Positions 1 to 7,840 of a DNA stretch of 44,275 nt are shown here, piece by piece; position 1 is the first letter of the stretch, and every line of letters begins with the position of its first letter. This DNA comes from D37C17 sp964551815. GTDB lineage: Bacteria; Fidelibacterota; Marinisomatia; SCGC-AAA003-L08; D37C17. Below the pieces are notes generated by a model. It did not search any database. It saw only the letters and a program-made list of their open reading frames with translations, and had not been told where the DNA came from. The translations under genes were made by a program, and so were the position numbers. The stretch is from positions 1 through 44,275 of the forward strand of contig CAZKEL010000016.1 in assembly GCA_964551815.1 (NCBI GenBank). Reading direction: 5' to 3'.

Positions 1-1
1 C

Positions 2-1537
2 GGTACTCCTTTAGATTTTGTCTATAACCAGTCCAGTATTCAGGCATTTTACTATGTTTTCGAAACAAATGACCTCAATGGTGATCCTTTATCATCAGAT
101 GACTGGGTAGGAATTTTCAGCGGTGATGTCTGTGTTGGCTCCCGTCAATGGGATACTTCACTTTGCGGTGGGGGTATCTGCGACGTACCCGCCATGGGTG
201 ATGACGGCTTTGACTATTCATCTGGTTACCTTATGGAGGGTGAACTGCCTGAATTCAAGATTTATGACGCATCAGAAGATGCCTATTTCAGTGTATATCC
301 ATCAGAAAACTACGCATTTAGCAACAATGGAATCTTCAATATTGCAGAGTTGGTTTTAGACTATCCTTACAGCATACCACTAAACCCATACAATAATCTC
401 ATCAGTTTCTATGCAATGCCTGATGATAACTATGTAGGCAGTGTGATGGCTGATATAGAAAACTCTATTGTTGCCGTAGCTGAAGAAGCCACCTCTGCAC
501 AATATATTTCCTATAATGATTACTGGGCTGGAACGCTTATGTATCTGGATATATCCTCAGGGTTCTGGCTGCGTATGACAGACAGCGACACCTTAGACGG
601 AAGGGGAAAAAACCTTGATCATGACAGAGTATATGATTTACATGAAGGGCCCAACCTGGTATCCTTCCCTGCTGCAGGGTCTGTGAGTATTGCAGATGGT
701 CTTCCAGATGAGATTGAAGACGATGTTTTAGCTGTGGTTGGTGAAGGCTATTCTGCCATGAATACGGGCAATGGCTGGGAAGGTAGTTTGTTGAATTTTG
801 AGGGACTGAAAGGATACTGGATAATTACCAGTGAATCATTCGGTTTTAGTTATAATTTGGATACTTTAGATCCAATGGCAAGAATTTCTAACCCATATAG
901 AGAAGCTGATATTCCCACCGGTTTTGAGATTATTCAGTCCTCACAGCAAGCATTTTATTTTGTAGAGTCTGTTGAGCTAAATGAGGGTGTAATTGAAAAT
1001 GGTGATTTGTTACTCAGTTACTGTGGTACTACTCTGTCTGGTGTACGCAGTTGGATGGGACGAACTGTAGATGTTCCTGTAATGGGTGCTGACGGAAGTG
1101 CCATATCCGGCGGCTATTGTGCTGCAGGTGATACTCCAAACTTTAAGCTGTACAAAACAGACACACAGAGCATAATAGACCTTACAGCTGACATTCCCCA
1201 GTGGCAGGCAAATGGTATCCATCTGCTTGCGGCCCTCCGGGAAACAACCCCAATGCCTGAAGATTATCAGTTGATGGCTGCCTACCCTAACCCCTTTAAT
1301 CCGGTGACGCAGATTGGGTATGAAGTTCCTGTTGCAAGCCAGGTTGAAATCAGTATTTATGATATTCGCGGACAGGAAGTTGTTTCCCTTAGAAACGGAA
1401 TAGATCAACCAGGACAGCACAGCCTTACCTGGAACGCTGACCAATTTGCAAGTGGAGTTTACTTTATACACTTTACAGCATCAAGGGATGGAATTCAGGC
1501 AGCACACTCCATTCAAAAGCTAATGCTGGTGAAATAA
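2..1537 (+). CDS. T9SS-exported repeat protein, 5'-truncated by window edge
   Basis: The frame is open from the first bases of the window, so the N-terminus is missing; 511 residues are visible, and the internal ATG at 194 is not the start. The protein is built of two module types. One begins QAFYxV, has a G-x-R-x-W core, then DVPxMGxDG and FK[IL]Y; copies start near nucleotides 50 and 944. The other has N-L-[IV]-S-F, then W-x-G-[ST]-L and G-[FY]-W; copies lie near 390-580 and 640-830. The last 80 or so residues form a type IX sorting domain: YPNPFNPVT, then YDIRGQEV, then SGVYFIHF, ending KLMLVK. Such tails direct export across the outer membrane and are cleaved at the surface. The role of the body is unknown. 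The same modules recur in the gene at the right end of the window. A terminator follows 21 bases after the stop. Confidence 0.88.
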   Translation, partial: GTPLDFVYNQSSIQAFYYVFETNDLNGDPLSSDDWVGIFSGDVCVGSRQWDTSLCGGGICDVPAMGDDGFDYSSGYLMEGELPEFKIYDASEDAYFSVYPSENYAFSNNGIFNIAELVLDYPYSIPLNPYNNLISFYAMPDDNYVGSVMADIENSIVAVAEEATSAQYISYNDYWAGTLMYLDISSGFWLRMTDSDTLDGRGKNLDHDRVYDLHEGPNLVSFPAAGSVSIADGLPDEIEDDVLAVVGEGYSAMNTGNGWEGSLLNFEGLKGYWIITSESFGFSYNLDTLDPMARISNPYREADIPTGFEIIQSSQQAFYFVESVELNEGVIENGDLLLSYCGTTLSGVRSWMGRTVDVPVMGADGSAISGGYCAAGDTPNFKLYKTDTQSIIDLTADIPQWQANGIHLLAALRETTPMPEDYQLMAAYPNPFNPVTQIGYEVPVASQVEISIYDIRGQEVVSLRNGIDQPGQHSLTWNADQFASGVYFIHFTASRDGIQAAHSIQKLMLVK

Positions 1538-1558
1538 AAAGTATCTGAAATTTTGTTT

Positions 1559-1590
1559 AAAACAGCCCTTGATTTCAGGGGCTGTTTTAT
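1559..1590 (+). terminator. Rho-independent terminator
   Basis: AAAACAGCCC (1559-1568) pairs perfectly with GGGCTGTTTT (1579-1588) around a 10-base loop; the 3' arm ends in a T run. It lies just after the stop of the T9SS cargo gene and should end its transcript. Confidence 0.85.
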
Positions 1591-1636
1591 TATATATACC
1601 TTTTTACACATTCTGCATAAACTGTAATTTTACACT

Positions 1637-1716
1637 ATGCAAAGAATAAATTTGTTTATTCTCATTTTGTTTTTCATCTATTCTTGTGGAGACCCCTACA
1701 ACAGATGGGATATTGA
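1637..1716 (+). CDS. Lipoprotein N-terminus, interrupted by assembly gap
   Basis: ATG at 1637 opens a frame giving a short basic start, a hydrophobic run and a lipobox ending at Cys17 (IYSC), followed by GDPYNRWDI, after which the sequence becomes N. This is a typical signal-peptidase II leader, so the product is probably an outer-membrane or surface lipoprotein. Only 26 residues can be read. A TAA lies in frame just after the gap if the gap really is 100 bases, but 100 N is the usual placeholder for unknown length, so neither the end nor the function can be given. No clear Shine-Dalgarno is seen before the ATG. Confidence 0.6.
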
Positions 1717-1816
1717 NNNNNNNNNNNNNNNNNNNNNNNNNNNNNNNNNNNNNNNNNNNNNNNNNNNNNNNNNNNNNNNNNNNNNNNNNNNNNNNNNNNN
1801 NNNNNNNNNNNNNNNN
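1717..1816. other. Assembly gap (100 N)
   Basis: Exactly 100 undetermined bases, the usual scaffold placeholder. Sequence is missing here, so the lipoprotein upstream and any promoter of the downstream operon cannot be fully read. Confidence 0.99.
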
Positions 1817-1929
1817 TAATTATTTTTTATAAATGCAATACCATTGTTTGATTTTATATAATGATGCTGGTAATTTAACAACCATCATAAGGCTAAATTT
1901 TTTATACGTAAAAATCAAATTCGTTATAC

Positions 1930-1960
1930 TTATGGGCAAAAAGTACCTTATCGCCCATAA
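1930..1960 (+). promoter_or_regulatory. Leader hairpin upstream of propeller lipoprotein/TonB operon
   Basis: TTATGGGC (1930-1937) pairs perfectly with GCCCATAA (1953-1960) around a 15-base loop, about 47 bases before the ATG at 2008. Only three Ts follow, so it is a weak terminator or a leader structure. The 190 bases between the gap and the gene are very AT-rich and show no recognisable riboswitch. Confidence 0.4.
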
Positions 1961-2007
1961 TTTCACATCTTTAAATAATTTTAAATTGATATAATTTGGA
2001 GGCATTA

Positions 2008-3285
2008 ATGTATCTGAGGCAAAAATACTTCACATTCCTGATTATAGGTCTTACCGTAATGGGATGCCAGAAACTGGTAAATGATCCCGGAGGGAGTGAT
2101 GCCGATATTGAAGTGGATAAAGGAATAAGTCATTGGGGTGGCACCTATGATGATTTTGGCCATGCAGTGGTACAAACTGCAGACGGAGGCTATGCAGTGG
2201 TAGGTAGTAAATATGCTACAGATACGCAGCAGGATCTCATGCTGGTAAAATTTAACGCATCTATGGTGTACCAGGATGAAACCAGCTTTGGCGGAGCGGA
2301 CTCCTCCTATAATAATATCGCCAAAGATTTAAAGCAAACGGCAGATGGTGGTTATATTTTAGTGGGATCCACCTATAACGGTAGTAATTATGATGTCTGG
2401 GTTGTGAAATATAATTCTGATCTTACCCTTGCCTGGCAGGATACAATCAAAGGTGATTATGATGATATAGGAAACTCTGTACAACAAACTCAGGACGGTG
2501 GTTTCCTGGTCTGTGGTACCTCTTATGACGGTACTGACAACGATATCGTTCTCTGGAAATTAGCTGCAGATGGTAATACAGACAGCACAAAAGTCATTTA
2601 TACTGAAACAACGGATAACAATGTAAATGATGAGGGCAATTATGCGCAACAAACCAATGATGGAGGATATGTGTTGGTGGGAAGCAGTTACTCCGCTGCG
2701 AATGCATTTGATATCAGATTAATTAAATTAAATTCAAGTGCAGACACCACAACTGCAAATGGCGGGGGATTTGACACAACCTACTCTTATGTAAATGCAG
2801 GCGGATATTACGATGATCACGGTATCTTTGTTCAGCAAACCGTTGATAATGGGTTTATTGTAGTAGGCAATACCTACACTTCAGGCTGGGGACAGTCAAA
2901 CATTATCGCATTGAAAACTAATTATTTAGGCCGCCCTGAAGGGGGTACTATGCAGGTTTTTGGCGGTGCCTATCAGGATGAAGCAAACGGGGTACGCCAA
3001 ACACAGGACGGTGGTTTTATAATTGTGGGGAGTAAATATTCACAAAATTCTACCATGGATGATGTTTGGGCAATTAAACTCACTAATGATCTGTCAAAAG
3101 AATGGGATTATACCTATGGCGGGGAGAATAAGGATATTGGCTCCTCTATTAATCAAACTTCCGATGGAGGCTATATCATCACCGGCAATACCTATTCTTA
3201 TGGTAATCAAAGCCAGATTATTCTACTTAAAATCAGCGGTGATGGAATAATACAGGACTTGTCGGACAGTACTTCTACCAATTAA
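2008..3285 (+). CDS. Beta-propeller repeat lipoprotein
   Basis: A 425-residue secreted lipoprotein. ATG at 2008 is preferred over a TTG at 1996 because GGAGG (1998-2002) lies five bases before it and the resulting leader ends in a good lipobox (VMGC, Cys20). The mature protein consists of about seven repeats of some 50 residues with the core QTxDGGY[IV]xVGxTY followed by D-[ILV]-x-[LV]-x-K. This pattern is known from bacterial propeller-like secreted proteins and should fold as blades. No catalytic motif is visible; binding or scaffolding at the outer membrane is the likely role. The next gene, a TonB receptor, starts 13 bases downstream, so the two are probably co-transcribed and may form a surface-lipoprotein/receptor pair. 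Substrate unknown. Confidence 0.8.
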   Translation: MYLRQKYFTFLIIGLTVMGCQKLVNDPGGSDADIEVDKGISHWGGTYDDFGHAVVQTADGGYAVVGSKYATDTQQDLMLVKFNASMVYQDETSFGGADSSYNNIAKDLKQTADGGYILVGSTYNGSNYDVWVVKYNSDLTLAWQDTIKGDYDDIGNSVQQTQDGGFLVCGTSYDGTDNDIVLWKLAADGNTDSTKVIYTETTDNNVNDEGNYAQQTNDGGYVLVGSSYSAANAFDIRLIKLNSSADTTTANGGGFDTTYSYVNAGGYYDDHGIFVQQTVDNGFIVVGNTYTSGWGQSNIIALKTNYLGRPEGGTMQVFGGAYQDEANGVRQTQDGGFIIVGSKYSQNSTMDDVWAIKLTNDLSKEWDYTYGGENKDIGSSINQTSDGGYIITGNTYSYGNQSQIILLKISGDGIIQDLSDSTSTN

Positions 3286-3298
3286 TCAAATCAACGGA

Positions 3299-5716
3299 AT
3301 GAGATTTAAATCCATTTTTACCAGCTTTCTTCTTATTGGGTGCATTTTCGCCCAAGATCAAAGCCAATACCTTGAAATTGCCAACGAACTATTGGTTCGC
3401 AGAAAGCTGGCCGATAAACTCCCTGATGTATTTGACGATGCAAAATTTCTTGAAATTGTTGGTAAATTAGATGGTGCAGGAAACATTGAATCCCGTACAC
3501 ATGAAAACCGGCTGCTAATTACTGATCCCGGGCTGCATTGGTGTTTTGCTCAAACCTATTTACTGGCTGGGCGCAAAAGAGAGGCTGTTGACCATTATCG
3601 CAAATATAAACTGCAGACACTTGCAGGGTTTGGAACTGTTCATGAACTTTTTCAAACTCCGTTAGATGAATTAGAAATTGAAGTAGAAAATCAGCAGGCA
3701 CAGCTGGCTCATTCTATTTATCGGGGAATTCTTGCGTTAAAAAACTCCGAGGCTGCTCTTAATGCTGAAGAGGTTGCAGGCATCCAAAATCAACTAAATT
3801 CATTCAACGAATTCTATCCTGAGAAACAGACTCTTGAAATAGATGGATTATTAGGACCAATAACCAAAACTGCCTTTTTTGATTTTGAGGAAAATAATCC
3901 TTATCTGGTGCATCTTGCTGCACCCGAAACTCTACCTGCCTCGGTAGAAATATCTTCTGTGCCTACTTTTACTCCGGTGGCTGTGGCAGATGAAACAACT
4001 TCACCAGTCAGAACCACCACTTTTTCAGGTGACCCCATCCCCTTAAATACTAAAATTGTCATAGATGCAGATAAAATTCAATCTATTCCCGGGAACAGTA
4101 TCGCCGAAGTGCTCGATTATGTCTTAGGGGTAAAAATTAAGAGACGAGGCGCTGCGGATGTACTGGCTAATATTTCTACCTTTGGGGGTACCGGCGAACA
4201 AACACTGGTGTTAGTAGATGGATTAAAAATCAGCAATCAACAGACCCTATATCATGATCTGGATTTACCGGTAAACCTGGATGATATTGACAGAATTGAA
4301 GTGTATAGAAATGCTGCAGCACGAAAATATGGTACTGGTGCAGTCTCCGGAATAGTAAATATTATTACCAAAAACGGCAGGGACAGAAATACCTATATTT
4401 CCACAGAATTCGGAGATTATTCCCTGATGAATGGGAATATGGTGGTAACTATCCCCATTGGCCGTAGTTATCACAACTTTAGTTTAGGAGGGATTTCCTC
4501 AAGTGGATATCTCACTAATACTGATTTTCTCAAACGCACCTATTATTATAAATATTCCCTGGAGGACGGGAAGACAACTACTAACTTTTCTTTCGGTTTT
4601 ATGGAAAGAGGCAACGGAATAAAAAACCACCTTTCTTCTATTTACTCAGATCAGTATGAACGAAACTCTACAAAGTTTTTCAATTCGAAAATTAAATGGA
4701 ATTTTGGAAATCTTCAACTTGAGTCCAACACCCATTGGTTTGACCACCGCGATGAGTTTGCCCGGAATAAAAACCTTGGCGGTTGGAAGAATTATGGCAA
4801 TACAGAAATCGGGTTCAATTTCGCGTCCTATATTACTAACCGTTTCGGGCGTACTTCATCTGGCATTACCTATAACAGAGAAACCAATTCCAACACGGTA
4901 GTCAGTGAAATTACCAGAGATCATTATTCTCTACATATTCAAAATGATTTTACCTTTAATAACATTGATTTGAACCTTGGGTTTAGTGGTAATTATTATT
5001 CGGATTATGGCTGGTTCAGCGCTCCGGGATATCAATTGGTGTACCATATTAATAATAATGCCAATATATATTATAAATTTGATCATGGCTTTAGAATTCC
5101 TTCATTTTACGAAATGTATGCCAATGATCATATCTACACCGGAGATAAAAATTTAAAAGGAGAAACTGTAAACTCTTATGAATATGGGATGCAGTTATTT
5201 GGTGCTCCCATGAATCTCTCTACCTCTTTCTTTTATAAAAATTCTGAAAATGTTATAGACTGGTATAGTAGCAGCGGTACGATTCCCATATTGAAGCCTG
5301 TGAATATCCCTTCCGTATTGACTTCAGGTCATAATGTGCACGTGGAACTTTTCCCCAAAATTATCAACTATCTCACCTTTGTTGACCGCTTTGAAGTTGG
5401 CTATGCCTACCTTGACATTGAAAACAATGGCAGCCAAAAAAGCTATCACAATATTTCAAATTATCTCAAACACCAGCTGATTTTTGGTACACAATATAAG
5501 CTGCCATTTAATATTTCCCGTTCATGGTATATTCGCTATGAGCAACCCACATCCTATGATAATAGAATCATAATCGATACGCAGGTGAAATATCGTATTT
5601 GGAAAATTGAATCCACATTGAATATTAATAATCTATTTAATGTTGAATATGAAGATGTTGAAGATGTTTCTCTGCCAGGCAGATGGATTCGATTAAGTCT
5701 AAGATATAATCTCTAA
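3299..5716 (+). CDS. TonB-dependent outer-membrane receptor with N-terminal peptidoglycan-binding-like segment
   Basis: An 805-residue outer-membrane receptor. A signal peptide (about residues 1-18) is followed by a helical region. Residues about 161-200 match the peptidoglycan-binding repeat pattern (Q-x-x-L near the start, then IDGLLGPITKTAF). Residues about 245-360 form the TonB plug: IxxIPGxSIAEVLDY, then VLVDGLKI, then DIDRIEVYRN, then YGTGAVSGIVNIITK. The rest is barrel, with FRIPSFYEMYA-type strands and an LPGRWIRLSLRYNL end. It would import a scarce ligand using TonB/ExbBD energy. The plug and barrel are BtuB/FepA-like in style, but no cobalamin riboswitch or other cue names the ligand. 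The leader also contains LIGC (Cys15), so lipidation cannot be excluded. It sits 13 bases after the propeller lipoprotein gene. Confidence 0.88.
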   Translation: MRFKSIFTSFLLIGCIFAQDQSQYLEIANELLVRRKLADKLPDVFDDAKFLEIVGKLDGAGNIESRTHENRLLITDPGLHWCFAQTYLLAGRKREAVDHYRKYKLQTLAGFGTVHELFQTPLDELEIEVENQQAQLAHSIYRGILALKNSEAALNAEEVAGIQNQLNSFNEFYPEKQTLEIDGLLGPITKTAFFDFEENNPYLVHLAAPETLPASVEISSVPTFTPVAVADETTSPVRTTTFSGDPIPLNTKIVIDADKIQSIPGNSIAEVLDYVLGVKIKRRGAADVLANISTFGGTGEQTLVLVDGLKISNQQTLYHDLDLPVNLDDIDRIEVYRNAAARKYGTGAVSGIVNIITKNGRDRNTYISTEFGDYSLMNGNMVVTIPIGRSYHNFSLGGISSSGYLTNTDFLKRTYYYKYSLEDGKTTTNFSFGFMERGNGIKNHLSSIYSDQYERNSTKFFNSKIKWNFGNLQLESNTHWFDHRDEFARNKNLGGWKNYGNTEIGFNFASYITNRFGRTSSGITYNRETNSNTVVSEITRDHYSLHIQNDFTFNNIDLNLGFSGNYYSDYGWFSAPGYQLVYHINNNANIYYKFDHGFRIPSFYEMYANDHIYTGDKNLKGETVNSYEYGMQLFGAPMNLSTSFFYKNSENVIDWYSSSGTIPILKPVNIPSVLTSGHNVHVELFPKIINYLTFVDRFEVGYAYLDIENNGSQKSYHNISNYLKHQLIFGTQYKLPFNISRSWYIRYEQPTSYDNRIIIDTQVKYRIWKIESTLNINNLFNVEYEDVEDVSLPGRWIRLSLRYNL

Positions 5717-5766
5717 TCAATACGCCGATTCGGCGACATTTCATTTAATCCGGAGGAAAGCAATTT

Positions 5767-7638
5767 ATGTCAAAACATAAATTTCAAACTGAAGTCAGTC
5801 AATTACTGCACTTAATCATTCATTCTCTTTATTCCCACAGCGAAATATTTTTAAGGGAATTAGTTTCTAATGCTTCTGATGCATTAGACAAATTTAAATA
5901 TCTCAATCTGACGGATGATAAATACAAATCCTTGGATTTTACCCCCAGAATTGACATTACCTTTGTAGATGGTGATGAAAAACGCCTTACCATTTCAGAT
6001 TCAGGTATTGGAATGAATAAAGACGATTTAAAGGAAAATTTGGGTACCATTGCACGATCAGGAACAAAAAAGTTTGTCGAAATGCTTACTGGTGATTCAA
6101 AAAAAGATTCTAACCTCATTGGGCAGTTTGGGGTAGGGTTTTACTCCTCTTACATGGTGGCAGACCATGTTGAAGTGTTGAGCAAAAAAGCCGGAGAGGA
6201 CCAAGCCTATAAATGGACCAGTGACGGTAAATCAGGCTACCAAATTGAAGATGCTGAGAGGGAAACCTGTGGCACCGACATTGTTCTCCATATTAACGAA
6301 GATGGGGAAAAATACACCAATCGGTGGGAAATTCAGAATATCATCAAAAAATATTCTAATCATATTCCTTTCCCCGTTTACCTTCACTGGGAAGAAGTTA
6401 CCACCAAGGGAGAAGGTGAAAAGAAAAAGGAAAAGAAAGAACAGAAAATCGAACAGATCAACGCTGGATCTGCCTTTTGGAAAAAACCTAAAGGTTCTCT
6501 CAAAGCAAAAGAATATAATCAATTTTATCAGACTATTGCGGTGGATTATGAAGACCCCATTCACTACATCCATACCCAGGCAGAGGGTACCTTGGACTAT
6601 ACCACCTTGTTTTATATACCCAAAAATGCTCCTTTTGATTTGTTTAACCCTGACTATAAACCCGGCATTAAACTCTATGTAAAACGGGTATTTATCACTG
6701 ATGATGAAAAAGAACTCATGCCCACTTATCTCCGCTTTGTGAGAGGGGTTATTGATTCAGAAGACCTGCCTCTCAATGTGAGTCGTGAGATTCTCCAGAA
6801 AAATCGAATTCTGGCAAAAATAAAAAGCAACTCCGTTAAGAAAATCCTTTCCGAATTAAAAAAATACAGTGAGGATAAAAAGAATTATGACGCCTTTATT
6901 GACCAATTTGGCATCCCCATGAAAGAAGGACTATATCAGGATCAGGACAATCGGGAGGATTTGCTGGAATTAGTACGATTTAAATCAAGCAAAGAGTCTG
7001 GCTGGGTATCGTTAGCAGATTATAAATCCCGCATGAAACCAGACCAAAAGAGTATATTCTATATAACTGGTGATAATGAGACCAATTTAAAACATTCCCC
7101 CTTGTTGGAAATGTATAAGGATAAAGATATTGAGGTTCTGATTATGGATCAGGATATTGATGAGTTTGTCATCCCTTCGGTCAATAAATATCATGATCAT
7201 GAGATCAAATCTGTTAACTATAGTGATGCTGCGGATGAATTGAAAACGGATGAGGATAAGAAGGAAGAAGATGACCTGAAACCATTGATTAAAAAAATGA
7301 AAAAAGTGCTGGGCGAACAGGTTAAAGATATTCAGGCTTCTACCAGATTAAAGGAATCTCCATCATGTATCGTAGCGGATTCAAATGATCCTACTGCAAA
7401 AATGCAGGAAATCATGAAAGCCATGGGACAGTCTGGTGGCGAGGAGATAAAACCCATATTGGAAATTAATCCAACACATGCCATTATTCGTAAACTCAGC
7501 GGAATGAAAAAGAGTAAATCCTTTGATAATATCAGCCAGTTGCTCCTTGATCAGGCAGTTTTGCTGGAAGGAGCAAAGCTAAATAATCCCACTGAATTTG
7601 TTGACAGGTTAAACTCCATTTTAACGGATTCCATTTAA
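5767..7638 (+). CDS. htpG: Chaperone HtpG (Hsp90 family)
   Basis: A 623-residue Hsp90 homologue of normal bacterial length. The N-terminal ATPase shows the family motifs: FLRELVSNASDALDK, DSGIGM, GTIARSGTK, GQFGVGFYS and, later, the middle-domain stretch RGVIDSEDLPLNVSRE. It is an ATP-driven cytoplasmic chaperone that remodels client proteins with the DnaK system. GGAGG (5751-5755) precedes the ATG. A short CGCCG/CGGCG hairpin (5722-5734) lies between it and the receptor gene, so it may be read separately. A Lys/Glu-rich charged linker (around residue 215-225, KGEGEKKKEKKEQK) separates the N and middle domains; such linkers are usually short in bacterial members. Confidence 0.97.
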   Translation: MSKHKFQTEVSQLLHLIIHSLYSHSEIFLRELVSNASDALDKFKYLNLTDDKYKSLDFTPRIDITFVDGDEKRLTISDSGIGMNKDDLKENLGTIARSGTKKFVEMLTGDSKKDSNLIGQFGVGFYSSYMVADHVEVLSKKAGEDQAYKWTSDGKSGYQIEDAERETCGTDIVLHINEDGEKYTNRWEIQNIIKKYSNHIPFPVYLHWEEVTTKGEGEKKKEKKEQKIEQINAGSAFWKKPKGSLKAKEYNQFYQTIAVDYEDPIHYIHTQAEGTLDYTTLFYIPKNAPFDLFNPDYKPGIKLYVKRVFITDDEKELMPTYLRFVRGVIDSEDLPLNVSREILQKNRILAKIKSNSVKKILSELKKYSEDKKNYDAFIDQFGIPMKEGLYQDQDNREDLLELVRFKSSKESGWVSLADYKSRMKPDQKSIFYITGDNETNLKHSPLLEMYKDKDIEVLIMDQDIDEFVIPSVNKYHDHEIKSVNYSDAADELKTDEDKKEEDDLKPLIKKMKKVLGEQVKDIQASTRLKESPSCIVADSNDPTAKMQEIMKAMGQSGGEEIKPILEINPTHAIIRKLSGMKKSKSFDNISQLLLDQAVLLEGAKLNNPTEFVDRLNSILTDSI

Positions 7639-7658
7639 CGTAATAAAATCGTGTTGAC

Positions 7659-7690
7659 TACCCCCTCCCTCATTTGTGAAAAAGGGGGTA
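7659..7690 (+). terminator. Hairpin after htpG, possible weak terminator
   Basis: TACCCCCT (7659-7666) pairs with AGGGGGTA (7683-7690). The tail is AATTTT rather than a pure T run, and the 3' arm overlaps a shared palindrome-like motif at 7686, so it may serve regulation as much as termination. Confidence 0.45.
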
Positions 7691-7699
7691 AATTTTCCC
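7686..7699 (+). promoter_or_regulatory. Shared motif GGGTAAATTTTCCC, copy 1
   Basis: A 14-base near-palindrome (12 of 14 positions symmetric) 142 bases upstream of the C25 peptidase start. An identical copy lies upstream of korA (12145-12158). Both copies are intergenic and in the same orientation, which suggests a regulator site; this is inference. Confidence 0.35.
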
Positions 7700-7722
7700 A
7701 GTTTCTCGTCCTGATACGCATT

Positions 7723-7757
7723 TGTGACCTGTGTAACAATATGTAAAATGTGACCTG
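7723..7757 (+). promoter_or_regulatory. Direct repeat TGTGACCTG x2 upstream of the C25 peptidase
   Basis: Perfect 9-base repeats at 7723-7731 and 7749-7757, 26 bases start to start, 84 bases before the peptidase start. They are possibly paired sites for a transcription factor on one face of the helix (about 2.5 turns). No promoter boxes can be called with confidence. Confidence 0.3.
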
Positions 7758-7840
7758 CATCCATTGTGTACCTTCAAGGTTCCCCGTAATTTTACCCTGT
7801 TATTAAAAATACCAATTAAAACTTAATACATGGGGAAAAA

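Noticed and set aside
1010..1471. 153-residue frame on the minus strand
   Set aside because: Antisense to the T9SS cargo gene, with no recognisable protein features.
1996..2007. TTG start for the propeller lipoprotein
   Set aside because: The Shine-Dalgarno GGAGG overlaps these codons; ATG 2008 is correctly spaced and gives a standard lipoprotein leader.
1817..2007. Cobalamin riboswitch upstream of the BtuB-like receptor
   Set aside because: The readable leader is short, very AT-rich and has only one simple hairpin; no B12-box-like sequence is seen. Part of the leader may be lost in the gap.
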